A DNA stretch of 34,630 bases. Origin: Polaromonas sp. Lineage in GTDB: Bacteria > Pseudomonadota > Gammaproteobacteria > Burkholderiales > Burkholderiaceae_C. Both the position numbers and the translations under genes were made by a program. The number at the start of each line of letters is the position of its first letter. Position 1 is the stretch's first letter. The notes beneath the pieces were generated by a model. That model made no database searches. It was not told where the DNA came from and was given only the letters and a program-made list of their open reading frames with translations. This document shows, piece by piece, positions 1 through 7,142 of this stretch. The stretch covers positions 1-34,630 of the forward strand of contig NZ_JACDDD010000038.1 in assembly GCF_013817205.1 (NCBI RefSeq). The letters run 5' to 3'.

Positions 1-2
1 CC

Positions 3-821
3 ATAAGCCCCTACTCTGGGCAGTGGTGGGAAAACTACCTTGTTCGGTATTTGGTTGGAACAGTTGTAGGCGCTGCTTGTATCTGGATATTGCTGCAAAC
101 ATTGCGAAAAGATGTGCGGCGACCGGACATTTTCGACCTGACCGTCATGGAGCCGTCTTATTACCTGCTTGTGTTGATTGTTGGAGGGTTTGCGTACTGT
201 TACATAGCCAGTCAACTGGTTTTGGTGGTGCACATGTGGCGATTTGCCATTGAGTTTGTGTGGAAGCGGAAGACCGGGAAAAGCTTTGTGACGACGATGG
301 CAAGAAATCCGATACCTGCATTTTTGTTGTATGTATTTGCTGTGGTGGCGCTTGGTTGGTTGATAGACACGCTGCTGCCGCCTAACCGCAGCTTGTTTGT
401 GATTTACTTTTTGGTGGCTGTTGCCTGTATCGGCCTTCAGTATGCGATGTGTATTCATGTATTCTTGCAACATCACCGGCTTTACTCTTTTTATGACGGC
501 TTGGCAGGTGCTCGTGCATCGGCGCAAGGCAAGCCCAAAAGAATCGAGTTAGTGGATTCATACCGGCATTTGCGTGAACATGGCAACGCATTTTTTATCC
601 TGTTGTCCGAGGGAATATTTTTAGGGTACGTCTATGGCTGCCAGTATTTGATCTACGGGGCGCAAGGCACAGTGATTCCGACAGCTGAACATCAACTCTT
701 GGCGGGAACTGCGGCGGTTGTTGCATGGATATTGCCTGGCGTGGCAGCATGGTTTGTAGCAACATCCCTTGAACACAAGTTCGCCGAATGGAACTACGCT
801 GACGATAACGTCAATGTCTGA
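3..821 (+). CDS. Partial polytopic membrane protein of unknown function (5' end outside window)
   Basis: The reading frame is open to the left edge and the residues before the first internal start (TTG at 51) read as ordinary coding sequence, so the true start is probably upstream of the window. About six hydrophobic segments are visible (around the N-terminus, then near nucleotides 155-240, 325-375, 395-470, 580-660 and 690-770), with a basic cytoplasmic-looking loop between the fourth and fifth. I recognise no family, motif or catalytic residues. Base composition is visibly more AT-rich than the rest of the window and codon use is looser, which may mean recent acquisition. It is convergent with the EamA transporter gene, with only 19 bases between the stops and no visible terminator. 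Function unknown; the coding call is fairly secure. Confidence 0.7.
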   Translation: MSPYSGQWWENYLVRYLVGTVVGAACIWILLQTLRKDVRRPDIFDLTVMEPSYYLLVLIVGGFAYCYIASQLVLVVHMWRFAIEFVWKRKTGKSFVTTMARNPIPAFLLYVFAVVALGWLIDTLLPPNRSLFVIYFLVAVACIGLQYAMCIHVFLQHHRLYSFYDGLAGARASAQGKPKRIELVDSYRHLREHGNAFFILLSEGIFLGYVYGCQYLIYGAQGTVIPTAEHQLLAGTAAVVAWILPGVAAWFVATSLEHKFAEWNYADDNVNV

Positions 822-840
822 TCCCGAATAGGCTGTCAGC

Positions 841-1734
841 TCAAGCAGGCTTGCGGTTCACGAGCACAATCCCCAGCGCCACCAGTACCAGCGCTGCCAG
901 CAGGCTGGGTGTGGCGGCCTCGTTCAGCCACAACACACCGAAGAGCAGCGCAAACAGCGGCGTCAAAAACACGAAGACCGAAATTTTGGTAGCAGGGTAA
1001 CGCCCCAGCATCCACATCCAGGCCAGGTAGCTGGCAAACGCTCCCACCACCGTCTGCAGCACCAGCGAGGTGGCGGCAAACGGGCTGAATTCCCAGGACC
1101 AGCGTTCACCTAGGGCCAGCGACACCAGCGGCAGGGCGACGGTGCTCACCGCGATTTGATAAAACAGCAGTTTTTCGGGCGACACCCGTGACAGTGAGGA
1201 GGCGCGAATCACCACCGTGGTCAGGCCCCACAACATGCCGGCCACCAGTGCCATCACATCGCCGACCCAGGTGGAGGCGGCACCTGCGCTGAACCCGTCG
1301 CGCAGCGCAAATGCCACCGCCGCAAATGCGCAGGCCAAGCCGGCCCATTGCACCGGCCGCAGCTTTTCGGACTTGACCCAGATCGGCAGCAGCGCCGCTA
1401 CCCAGAATGGCGAGGTGTAGAGAAACACCGTCAGGCGCGACGCGCTGGTGTACTGCAGGCCCACATACAGGCAGGCAAACTCCGCAGCAAACAGGCTGCC
1501 CGCCAGCAGCCCGGCGCGCAGCGAGCCATCGGCGCTGAACAGCCGGATGCCGCGCCAGGCACACCAGACCAGCAGCAGCGCCGTGGCACCGGCAAAACGG
1601 ATGGCCGCCTGAAAAGCCGGCGCGATCTCGGCCAGCGTCGCCTTGACCAGCACCTGCTGGAAGCCCCAGAACAGGCAGCAGGCCAGCAGCAAGGAAATGG
1701 CAACAGCATCCAACTGGGTTTTGCGGGCATTCAT
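841..1734 (-). CDS. EamA/DMT-superfamily transporter
   Basis: This 297-residue protein has the pattern of the drug/metabolite transporter superfamily: ten predicted membrane helices arranged as two EamA repeats, roughly residues 12-145 and 155-292. The repeats show typical glycine/proline-rich helix patterns such as FWGFQQ near the start and an AALVLVALGIVLVNR end. Members export amino acids, nucleosides or other small metabolites across the inner membrane; the substrate cannot be read from sequence. It lies 47 bases downstream of the flavin reductase gene on the same strand, so the two may be co-transcribed, although no functional link is obvious. Length is normal for the family and there is no sign of damage. 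Confidence 0.9.
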   Translation of the reverse strand: MNARKTQLDAVAISLLLACCLFWGFQQVLVKATLAEIAPAFQAAIRFAGATALLLVWCAWRGIRLFSADGSLRAGLLAGSLFAAEFACLYVGLQYTSASRLTVFLYTSPFWVAALLPIWVKSEKLRPVQWAGLACAFAAVAFALRDGFSAGAASTWVGDVMALVAGMLWGLTTVVIRASSLSRVSPEKLLFYQIAVSTVALPLVSLALGERWSWEFSPFAATSLVLQTVVGAFASYLAWMWMLGRYPATKISVFVFLTPLFALLFGVLWLNEAATPSLLAALVLVALGIVLVNRKPA

Positions 1735-1781
1735 GGGCCTGCATGGTAGCCGGATGCAGCGGCTGCTGCTCGCGCGCCGGG

Positions 1782-2297
1782 TTACAACGGATGCTCGGTG
1801 TAAAACCGCCCACCATGAAACAGCAGCGGCGCCGCGCCGGCGCGGTGGCTGCAGCGCTCGACCTCGCCGACAAAGATCACGTGATCGCCTTCTTCATACC
1901 GGCTGCGGTTGAAACATTCAAAGACTGCTGCCGACCCGGTGAGCAAGGGCGCCCCGCCGACGCCTTCGGTCCAGGCGACGCCGCTCCAGCGGCCCTCGCG
2001 TTTGGCGGCAAAACGTTCGGCCAGCTCCTTCTGGTCGGCCGCGAGGATGTTGATGGCATAGTGCGAGCCGGTGCTCAGCGCAGGAAGGGAGCCGGCCGCG
2101 CGCGCCAGGCTCCACAGCACCAGCGGCGGCGCCAGAGATACGGAATTGAAGGAGTTGGCGGTCAGCCCGATCAGCTCGCCGCTTTCGCTGCGCGCCGTGA
2201 CAATCGTCACTCCGGTGGCAAACATGGCCAGTGAGGCGCGGAACTCCAGCGGCGAAAAACTCGGACTGCCGGCCTGGCGGGGACGAACGGGGGACAT
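1782..2297 (-). CDS. Flavin reductase-like FMN-binding protein
   Basis: The 171-residue product matches the flavin reductase-like domain (HpaC/RutF type). Signature parts are the N-terminal FATGVTIVTA strand, the GLTANSFNSVSLAPPLVLWSL segment that contacts flavin, the HYAINILAADQ segment, and the closing GDHVIFVGEVE strand. Such proteins reduce FMN or FAD with NAD(P)H and supply reduced flavin to two-component monooxygenases. No monooxygenase gene is adjacent, so the partner is unknown. The start is preceded by TAAATT at exactly six bases and no Shine-Dalgarno sequence, which suggests a leaderless transcript. The gene is divergent from the M14 peptidase gene and precedes the EamA transporter gene. 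Confidence 0.9.
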   Translation of the reverse strand: MSPVRPRQAGSPSFSPLEFRASLAMFATGVTIVTARSESGELIGLTANSFNSVSLAPPLVLWSLARAAGSLPALSTGSHYAINILAADQKELAERFAAKREGRWSGVAWTEGVGGAPLLTGSAAVFECFNRSRYEEGDHVIFVGEVERCSHRAGAAPLLFHGGRFYTEHPL

Positions 2298-2360
2298 GCG
2301 GCTAATTTACCCCAAGCCTCCGCAGGGCAGGGCTGAACAGGCGGCGCGTAAAATTTCGCC

Positions 2361-3209
2361 ATGCATCATTCCCTGTTTGCTGCGCTTGCGACGTTGCTGC
2401 TGCTGTCAGCGCCCGCCCAGGCAGCCGGCCCCTGCGAAGCGTTTGTGCGCAAGCTGCCCAACGTCAAACGCAGCCTGTGCGAAGCGGCCAGGCTGGAGGC
2501 CACGCCGGCCCGCTCAGTGCGCGGCCAGACCCTGTGGAAGCGCGACATCCAGCCTGACGACGCGCGTCTGCGGGTGCTGGTGTTGGGCGCGATTCATGGT
2601 GATGAGCTGTCGTCGGCCTCGGTAGCGCTGCACTGGATCCAGCTGGCCGAGCAAACGCCCGCGCCATGGTCGCAGGCGATCCACTGGCGCTTTGTGCCGG
2701 CGCTCAATCCCGACGGCCTGCTCTCCACCCCCCCGCAGCGTGTCAACGCCAACGGGGTGGACCTGAACCGCAACTTCCCGACGCCTAACTGGGAACGCGA
2801 TGCCAAGGTCTATTGGGAAAAACGCACACACAAGGATCCGCGTCGCTGGCCCGGCCCGAAACCGCTGTCGGAACCGGAGTCGGCCTTTCTGCATAACGAG
2901 ATGCAGCGTTTCAAGCCCAACCTGATCGTCAGTATCCACGCGCCTTATGGCGTGCTGGACTTCGACGGCCCGTCGGTGCCGCCGTCCAGGCTGGGCCGGC
3001 TCTACCTGGACCAGGTCGGCATTTTCCCGGGTTCACTGGGCAATTACGGCGGCGTGCACAAGGGCGTGCCCGTGGTCACCATCGAACTGCCCAATTCCAC
3101 CCGCACGCCGCTGGACGCCGAAATGCGCCAGATGTGGCTGGACCTGATGCGCTGGATGAGTGAGCGCATGACGGCAGCGGAGCTACAGCAGGCCCCGCGC
3201 GTGCCCTGA
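2361..3209 (+). CDS. M14-family zinc carboxypeptidase, MpaA-like
   Basis: This 282-residue protein begins with a signal peptide (residues 1-21, ending AQA), so it is probably periplasmic. Zinc ligands fit H79 and E82 in the HGDE motif and H193 in SIHAPYG. The substrate-binding NPDG and DLNRNF motifs lie at 116-119 and 134-139, and E242 in TIELPNS is the likely general base. This is the M14 carboxypeptidase arrangement, closest in style to murein tripeptide amidase MpaA, which removes the terminal diaminopimelate from cell-wall peptides. A murein-recycling role is therefore inferred, but a secreted form differs from cytoplasmic E. coli MpaA. A TAAAAT box six bases before the ATG and no Shine-Dalgarno sequence suggest a leaderless mRNA. 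Confidence 0.88.
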   Translation: MHHSLFAALATLLLLSAPAQAAGPCEAFVRKLPNVKRSLCEAARLEATPARSVRGQTLWKRDIQPDDARLRVLVLGAIHGDELSSASVALHWIQLAEQTPAPWSQAIHWRFVPALNPDGLLSTPPQRVNANGVDLNRNFPTPNWERDAKVYWEKRTHKDPRRWPGPKPLSEPESAFLHNEMQRFKPNLIVSIHAPYGVLDFDGPSVPPSRLGRLYLDQVGIFPGSLGNYGGVHKGVPVVTIELPNSTRTPLDAEMRQMWLDLMRWMSERMTAAELQQAPRVP

Positions 3210-3215
3210 GTTTAT

Positions 3216-3275
3216 GAGTCAAATTGGGCTCTAGCCCATAATCGACGGGCGCAAGCAGCTATGAAAAAAGTAGCG
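3216..3275 (-). repeat. Dispersed intergenic repeat family 1, copy 1
   Basis: On the minus strand this reads as the family consensus: a CTAT...ATAG mini-hairpin, then GCTGCTTGCGCCCGT, then a GGGCTnnAGCC block and a T-rich tail. It lies between the convergent M14 peptidase gene and the 102-aa gene. Six other copies lie at 4728, 5968, 10098, 21130, 23084 and 29786. Confidence 0.8.
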
Positions 3276-3318
3276 GTTCTGCCGGAAATCAGGGCAAACG
3301 GCGCTCAAACGGCGCTTC

Positions 3319-3627
3319 TCAACGGCGCTTGAGTTTGTCATAGGCCGCATCCATGGCCGGGCCCTTGCCCGTGTCCTTGAGGCCGCGTCGCAGGTCCTTG
3401 CTGGCCTGAGCCACCTGAGGGTCGGGCGTGTCGTCGGTCATGCCGACCGATTGGTCGCGTTCGTGGGGCAGAGCCAGACTGGCTTCATCCGATGCATCGG
3501 CCGGCGTGCTGGCATGACCGGTCCGGGCACGGCCGGCCGCCGGGGTTTTCTGCGGCATGCCGTCGCTGGTTCCGGGGACGTCGGAGAGGGTGTCTGGCGC
3601 CGCCTTGGCGGGAGTGTGTTTGGTCAT
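3319..3627 (-). CDS. Small hydrophilic, probably disordered protein of unknown function
   Basis: The product is 102 residues, rich in Ala, Pro, Thr, Asp and Lys, with no hydrophobic core and no membrane segment; it is probably largely disordered. The C-terminal third (DLRRGLKDTGKGPAMDAAYDKLKRR region) is the most ordered part and looks helical and basic. Third-position GC bias fits a real gene. The gene ends 44 bases from the nearest copy of repeat family 1 and is convergent with the M14 peptidase gene. Its Shine-Dalgarno sequence is weak (AAGAAAG about eight bases before the ATG). I do not recognise a named family, and no function is assigned. Confidence 0.65.
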   Translation of the reverse strand: MTKHTPAKAAPDTLSDVPGTSDGMPQKTPAAGRARTGHASTPADASDEASLALPHERDQSVGMTDDTPDPQVAQASKDLRRGLKDTGKGPAMDAAYDKLKRR

Positions 3628-3723
3628 GGGGTACTTTCTTGCAGTCTATAAAACGCTTGCAGAGTCTCACGATGGCCGCTCAGCGGTGGGCGAGCTGTCA
3701 GTGCATGGTGGCGCTGGCTGTAG

Positions 3724-3972
3724 GAGGCCGGCAAGGTCCGCAAAACGCTCAGAGCCCGATGCGCCGCCAGCGCCGGCCGCGAGCACGGCCTGCTGGACCT
3801 CACCATCAACAGCATGAGCGAAGGCGTCTTGGTGGTGGACCTGGAAGGCCGCTTCCTGCTGTTCAATGCGCGTCTGCAGCAGCAGGTGCTGGACAAGCTG
3901 CTGGGCAATGCCTGGAAGCTCCGCAGCCGCCGGCCCGGGTGGTGGCTGCCGGCAGTGCTGCAAGGGACCTGA
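3724..3972 (+). pseudogene. Relic of a PAS-domain sensor protein
   Basis: In one frame, after an upstream stop at 3721, the sequence reads through INSMSEGVLVVDLEGRFLLF followed by NARLQQQ and ends at a stop at 3970. The pattern 'hydrophobic-MSEGVLVVDxEGRFLLFN' is characteristic of the first strands of a PAS domain in histidine kinases and diguanylate cyclases. There is no convincing start, no remainder of the PAS fold and no output domain on either side. I read it as a decayed fragment of a larger sensor gene. It precedes the TetR gene but is not connected to it. A short functional ORF cannot be excluded. Confidence 0.5.
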
Positions 3973-3999
3973 ATGCCCATTACCCAATAGTTCATTTGC

Positions 4000-4057
4000 G
4001 ACCGATTGGTTCAAAAAACAAACAACGGCTTTTTTTAAAGACGTCTACGGCTAAAAT
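4000..4057 (+). promoter_or_regulatory. tetR-family gene promoter with candidate operator
   Basis: ACCGATTGGT at 4001-4010 is an imperfect inverted repeat (ACC-GATT-GGT) of the type bound by TetR-family regulators. A TAAAAT -10 box at 4052-4057 ends six bases before the ATG. The 435 bases between the neighbouring genes otherwise hold only the PAS relic. Autorepression through the ACC/GGT site is an inference. Confidence 0.4.
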
Positions 4058-4063
4058 CAGGTC

Positions 4064-4714
4064 ATGAGCACCCGAACACTTCCCCCTCCGCTTCCCCCCA
4101 CCTCGCCGCTGCCGCCCAGGACCTCTTTCAAGGCCCAGATGCTGGCCGTGCGTGAGGACGCCATCATCCAGGCCGTCAACCGCCTGCTGTCGGAAAAAGG
4201 CTTCGACCTGATGACCGTTGACCAGGTGGCGGCCGAAGTCGGCATTGCCAAGGCCAGCCTTTACAAACACTTCCCCAGCAAGGAAGACCTGGCCGCCGCT
4301 GCCATGGTGCGTGTCATGCAGCGCGCCCAGGCTTTTCTGGCCGGTCTGCCCGCCGATGGCCGGCCGCTGGACCAGCTCAAGGCCATGGTGCGCTGGATGC
4401 TGACACTGCAACTGGCCGGCGAGATGCCTTCGCTGCCGCACCACAACTCCAGCCTGCGCACCACGCTGGTGAACAACAAGGCCTACATCGACGGGCTGAT
4501 GCAGGTCAGCGACCAGCTGGGCGGCTGGATTGAAAAAGCCCAGGCCGACGGCTCGCTCAATACCCGCCTGCCGCCGGTGCTGGTGCTGTACACGCTGTAT
4601 GCGCGCGCCTGCGATCCGGTGCTGGAATTCCTCAAGTCCGGCGGCCAGCACAGCGACGAAGAAGTCATCGCGCTGGTGCTGCAGACCTGCTTTGACGGGC
4701 TGAACGCGCGCTGA
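4064..4714 (+). CDS. TetR/AcrR-family transcriptional regulator
   Basis: The 216-residue protein has a proline-rich lead (residues 1-20), then a TetR DNA-binding domain at about 28-75. The helix-turn-helix is TVDQVAAEVGIAKASLYKHF (residues 51-70), followed by the typical PSKEDL. The C-terminal domain (about 85-216) is a helical ligand/dimerisation domain with no recognisable ligand signature. The start is uncertain: the ATG at 4064 sits six bases after a TAAAAT box and suits a leaderless mRNA, while the ATG at 4139 has a weak upstream AAGG and would remove the unusual proline-rich tail. No adjacent co-oriented target gene is present, so it probably controls its own promoter and something distant. 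Confidence 0.9.
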   Translation: MSTRTLPPPLPPTSPLPPRTSFKAQMLAVREDAIIQAVNRLLSEKGFDLMTVDQVAAEVGIAKASLYKHFPSKEDLAAAAMVRVMQRAQAFLAGLPADGRPLDQLKAMVRWMLTLQLAGEMPSLPHHNSSLRTTLVNNKAYIDGLMQVSDQLGGWIEKAQADGSLNTRLPPVLVLYTLYARACDPVLEFLKSGGQHSDEEVIALVLQTCFDGLNAR

Positions 4715-4727
4715 TCGGGGCTCGTTC

Positions 4728-4788
4728 TTGCTATTGATTCGGTAGCGGCTTGCGCTTATTCGGCGGGGGCTAACGGCTGATTTTGATC
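4728..4788 (+). repeat. Dispersed intergenic repeat family 1, copy 2
   Basis: Plus-orientation copy: TTGCTAT, a short spacer, TAGCGGCTTGCGC, then GGGGCTAACGGC and a TTTT tail. It lies between the convergent TetR and metallophosphoesterase genes. Its right end overlaps the last codons and stop of the metallophosphoesterase gene (stop 4770-4772 on the minus strand). Confidence 0.75.
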
Positions 4789-5612
4789 AGCAATTCGGGC
4801 TTGAAAGCGTCCTGCTCGCCCTTGCGCGCATAACCCAGCGGGTTGGCCACGACGCGGCAGCCGTTTTTCACATAGTCGCTAGGGCAATGCAGATGGCCGT
4901 GCAGCCACAGCTGCGCCTGGCCCAGCAAATCGTCGAGAGCATTGCAGAAACCCGCAGTCCCGGGCGTCAGGCCGTAGCGCGGGTCGGCGCTCAACAAACT
5001 GGGTGCAAAGTGAGTGATCACCACCGTTGGACCTTCGAAGGGCTGGGCCAGCGTCTGCCGCAGCCAGGTCTGGCTCGCCAGCCCGCGTTCGCGCACCGCC
5101 TCGGCCAGCACCGGCCGGCCCTGGTGAAACGTGTGATTTTTGTTCAGGTAAAAGTTGGCGGCGCGAAAGGCTTTTTCGCGGCTTTTGAGTTGCTCACCCA
5201 GCGTGATGTCCCCAGTCGCGCCCGCAGGGGCGCTGAGCGCGTCAAAGTCGGTCCACAAGGTGCTGCCGATAAAACGCACACCCTGCAACACCACACTTTG
5301 CTGCTCCAGCCAGACCAGCCCCAAACGCTCGCAGGTCTCTCGCAGCCGCGTGTGGGTCGTCTCAAAATCCAGGCCGTCGTATTCGTGGTTGCCGGGGATG
5401 AACAGCACCGGGGTCGGCCAGCCGGCCCCGCCCTGGGCCACCGGCAGCGGCGAAAAACGCGCCAGCCCGAAGTCGGTGCCGGCAAGCAGGGAGCCTGGCT
5501 GGTAAGAGCCGATGTCGCCGGCCAGCACCAGCAGGTCTGCGCCCGGCGTCGGCTGCGCCATGAAATGCGGGTTGGATTCAAGGTGCAGGTCGGACAGGAG
5601 CTGAATATTCAC
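4770..5612 (-). CDS. Calcineurin-like metallophosphoesterase
   Basis: From a GTG start at 5612 the product is 280 residues and begins directly with the family's first motif. Metal-binding motifs appear in order: D8-x-H10 (SDLHLE), GD at 32-33 (LAGDIG), GNHE (PGNHEYDG, about 90), H in VVITHFAPS (about 200) and GHLH (WLHGHLHC, about 247). This is a complete binuclear metallophosphoesterase. The substrate is unknown. The frame extends 21 codons further upstream, but that stretch does not look like family sequence. No strong Shine-Dalgarno sequence supports either start. The last residues, including the stop, fall inside a repeat family 1 copy, so the C-terminus may have been set by repeat insertion. 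Confidence 0.88.
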   Translation of the reverse strand: MNIQLLSDLHLESNPHFMAQPTPGADLLVLAGDIGSYQPGSLLAGTDFGLARFSPLPVAQGGAGWPTPVLFIPGNHEYDGLDFETTHTRLRETCERLGLVWLEQQSVVLQGVRFIGSTLWTDFDALSAPAGATGDITLGEQLKSREKAFRAANFYLNKNHTFHQGRPVLAEAVRERGLASQTWLRQTLAQPFEGPTVVITHFAPSLLSADPRYGLTPGTAGFCNALDDLLGQAQLWLHGHLHCPSDYVKNGCRVVANPLGYARKGEQDAFKPELLIKISR

Positions 5613-5730
5613 CCGCCGATTGTGCGGGATGTGTGGCGACGCTCTGGCCGGCGCGGCAGCGCCCCATGTCCGCAACGGCCCAAGCCATGCCTGTTCCGCA
5701 TGAAAAGCGGACTGCAGTGTCTTGCAAACC

Positions 5731-5745
5731 TAGGGAAAACCCTTA
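5731..5745. promoter_or_regulatory. AGGG-AAAA-CCCT inverted motif upstream of small-protein gene
   Basis: TAGGGAAAACCCTTA contains AGGG/CCCT half-sites around AAAA. It lies in the divergent region between the metallophosphoesterase gene and the 58-aa gene, 44 bases before the latter's ATG. It could be an operator or part of a promoter; no regulator is known to me. Confidence 0.35.
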
Positions 5746-5788
5746 CTCTTGAGTCATCGCAACTTTTCACCCTGATGGTGACTTTGAC

Positions 5789-5965
5789 ATGACCCGCTTT
5801 TTTGCTCCCCTGCTTCGTTTCCTGGCAGCCCGCCGCAGCGCTGCCGCCAGGCCCGGCGTGGCACGCCAGCTGATGGAGCGCGCCGACGACCACGCCGGCC
5901 GCAACCCGCGTCAGGCGCGTGAACTGCGCCGCGCTGCCTTTGCCTACCTCAGCGTGGTGCGCTGA
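5789..5965 (+). CDS. 58-residue basic protein of unknown function
   Basis: A short open frame encodes 58 residues: a hydrophobic, aromatic start (MTRFFAPLLRFLAARR) followed by an Arg/Ala-rich amphipathic stretch and a C-terminal FAYLSVVR. The pattern and the strong GC third-position bias resemble small conserved hypothetical proteins that I associate with Comamonadaceae, but I cannot name a family. It may be a single membrane-associated helix with a helical cytoplasmic tail. The Shine-Dalgarno sequence is weak. Upstream is the AGGGAAAACCCT motif. Downstream, repeat family 1 copy 3 separates it from the convergent LysR gene. It fills what would otherwise be an empty 430-base gap. Confidence 0.55.
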   Translation: MTRFFAPLLRFLAARRSAAARPGVARQLMERADDHAGRNPRQARELRRAAFAYLSVVR

Positions 5966-5967
5966 CT

Positions 5968-6034
5968 TTTACTATCAAAATCATAGCTGACGGCGCTTGC
6001 TGGACGAGCGCTGAAGGCCAGTTTGGCATCAAAA
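5968..6034 (+). repeat. Dispersed intergenic repeat family 1, copy 3
   Basis: Plus-orientation copy: CTATCAAAATCATAGCTG, then GGCGCTTGC, then GCGCTGAAGGCC and a TTTGGC tail. It lies between the 58-aa gene and the LysR gene, which are convergent. Confidence 0.8.
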
Positions 6035-6041
6035 CGGGGGC

Positions 6042-6998
6042 TCAGACCGAAAATGCCCTGTCTGCCGCCCGTTCCAGGGCCTGGCGCAGCCAGATGTGGG
6101 CGCTGCGCTGCTGCGAGCGCCGGTGCCACACCGCATCGACATGCACCGGTGACACGTCAAACGGCAGTGGCCGCAGCACCAGCTGGTCGGCAATGCCGGT
6201 GACGCTCACAAAATGGCGCGGCAGCACCGTCAGCAGGTTGGACTTGGCCACCACCCGGCCAGCGGTGAAAAACTGGTTGACGGTGAGCACCACCTGCCGC
6301 TCGCGGCCCAGTGAGGCCAGCGATTCATCGATGAAGCCGTAGGGCCGGCCCGAAAAACTCACCAGCATGTGGCGCGCTGCGCAAAAGCGATTGAGCGTGA
6401 AAGGCCCACTGGCCAGCGGGTGCCCGCTGCGCATCACACACACGTACTCCCCGTCGTACAGGCGCTTGTGCATGAAGGGTGTTGGCTCGCCGCTCTGGGC
6501 CCGTGCCGTCAGGTCGGCCAGCACCGAGGGGAAGTAACCGACCGCCAGGTCGCAGCTTTCCTCGTCCAGCAGTCGCCGTGGGTCGCGCGTGGTCAGCGGC
6601 ACCACACGCACCGACACCCCGGGCGCCTCCGTCTCCAGCGTGTCCACCAGGCCCGGGATAAGTTCTGCGGCGGTGGCGTCGGCCATGGCCACGACAAAGG
6701 TGGTGTTCGCGGTGGCGGGTTCAAATTCATTGGGCGCGAGCGACTCCTGCAGCTGTTGCAGCGAATCCCGCACTGCAGGCCAGATCGCCAGGGCCCGCGG
6801 CGTCGGTGCCATGCCGTGCCCGCTGCGCTGCACCAGCTCGTCGCCCAGCGTCTCGCGCAGGCGGCGCAGGGCATTGCTGACCGCCGGCTGCGTCAGTGAC
6901 AGGTTGCGCGCGGCGCGGGTCAGGCTGCGCTCGGCCATGACCTCGTCAAACACGCGCAACAAGTTCAGGTCCAGGGTGCGGAAATTGGGCTGGCTCAT
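6042..6998 (-). CDS. LysR-family transcriptional regulator
   Basis: The 318-residue product starts with the LysR winged helix-turn-helix (residues 8-66, including LTRAARNLSLTQPAVSNALR) and the downstream RLRETLGDELVQRSG signature. A periplasmic-binding-like effector domain follows (about 92-310). The DLNLLRVFDEVMAERSLTRAA opening is typical of the NodD/LinR-like subgroup, which often responds to aromatic or other small molecules; the actual effector is unknown. It is divergent from the gene at 7143, and palindromes in the 144-base shared region make that gene the most likely local target. Length is normal. Confidence 0.92.
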   Translation of the reverse strand: MSQPNFRTLDLNLLRVFDEVMAERSLTRAARNLSLTQPAVSNALRRLRETLGDELVQRSGHGMAPTPRALAIWPAVRDSLQQLQESLAPNEFEPATANTTFVVAMADATAAELIPGLVDTLETEAPGVSVRVVPLTTRDPRRLLDEESCDLAVGYFPSVLADLTARAQSGEPTPFMHKRLYDGEYVCVMRSGHPLASGPFTLNRFCAARHMLVSFSGRPYGFIDESLASLGRERQVVLTVNQFFTAGRVVAKSNLLTVLPRHFVSVTGIADQLVLRPLPFDVSPVHVDAVWHRRSQQRSAHIWLRQALERAADRAFSV

Positions 6999-7020
6999 GC
7001 GTTTCTTGACTGGAAAAAGT

Positions 7021-7080
7021 TATTATCACCAGGGTGAATGGTCAACATCATAAAGATAAAGTTGAATAACATCAGTGATA
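7021..7080. promoter_or_regulatory. Palindromes in the lysR / membrane-protein divergent promoter region
   Basis: TCACC-AG-GGTGA (7026-7037) is a perfect palindrome immediately upstream of the lysR start. ATCAGTGAT (7071-7079) is a second, further right. Such sites in a divergent LysR promoter region are the usual location for regulator binding; assignment to this regulator is inference. Confidence 0.45.
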
Positions 7081-7142
7081 ACCCTAATATCTCTCTGTGC
7101 CCAAACCAATATCGGTGGTGGCACTCATCAAGGGGAACCATC

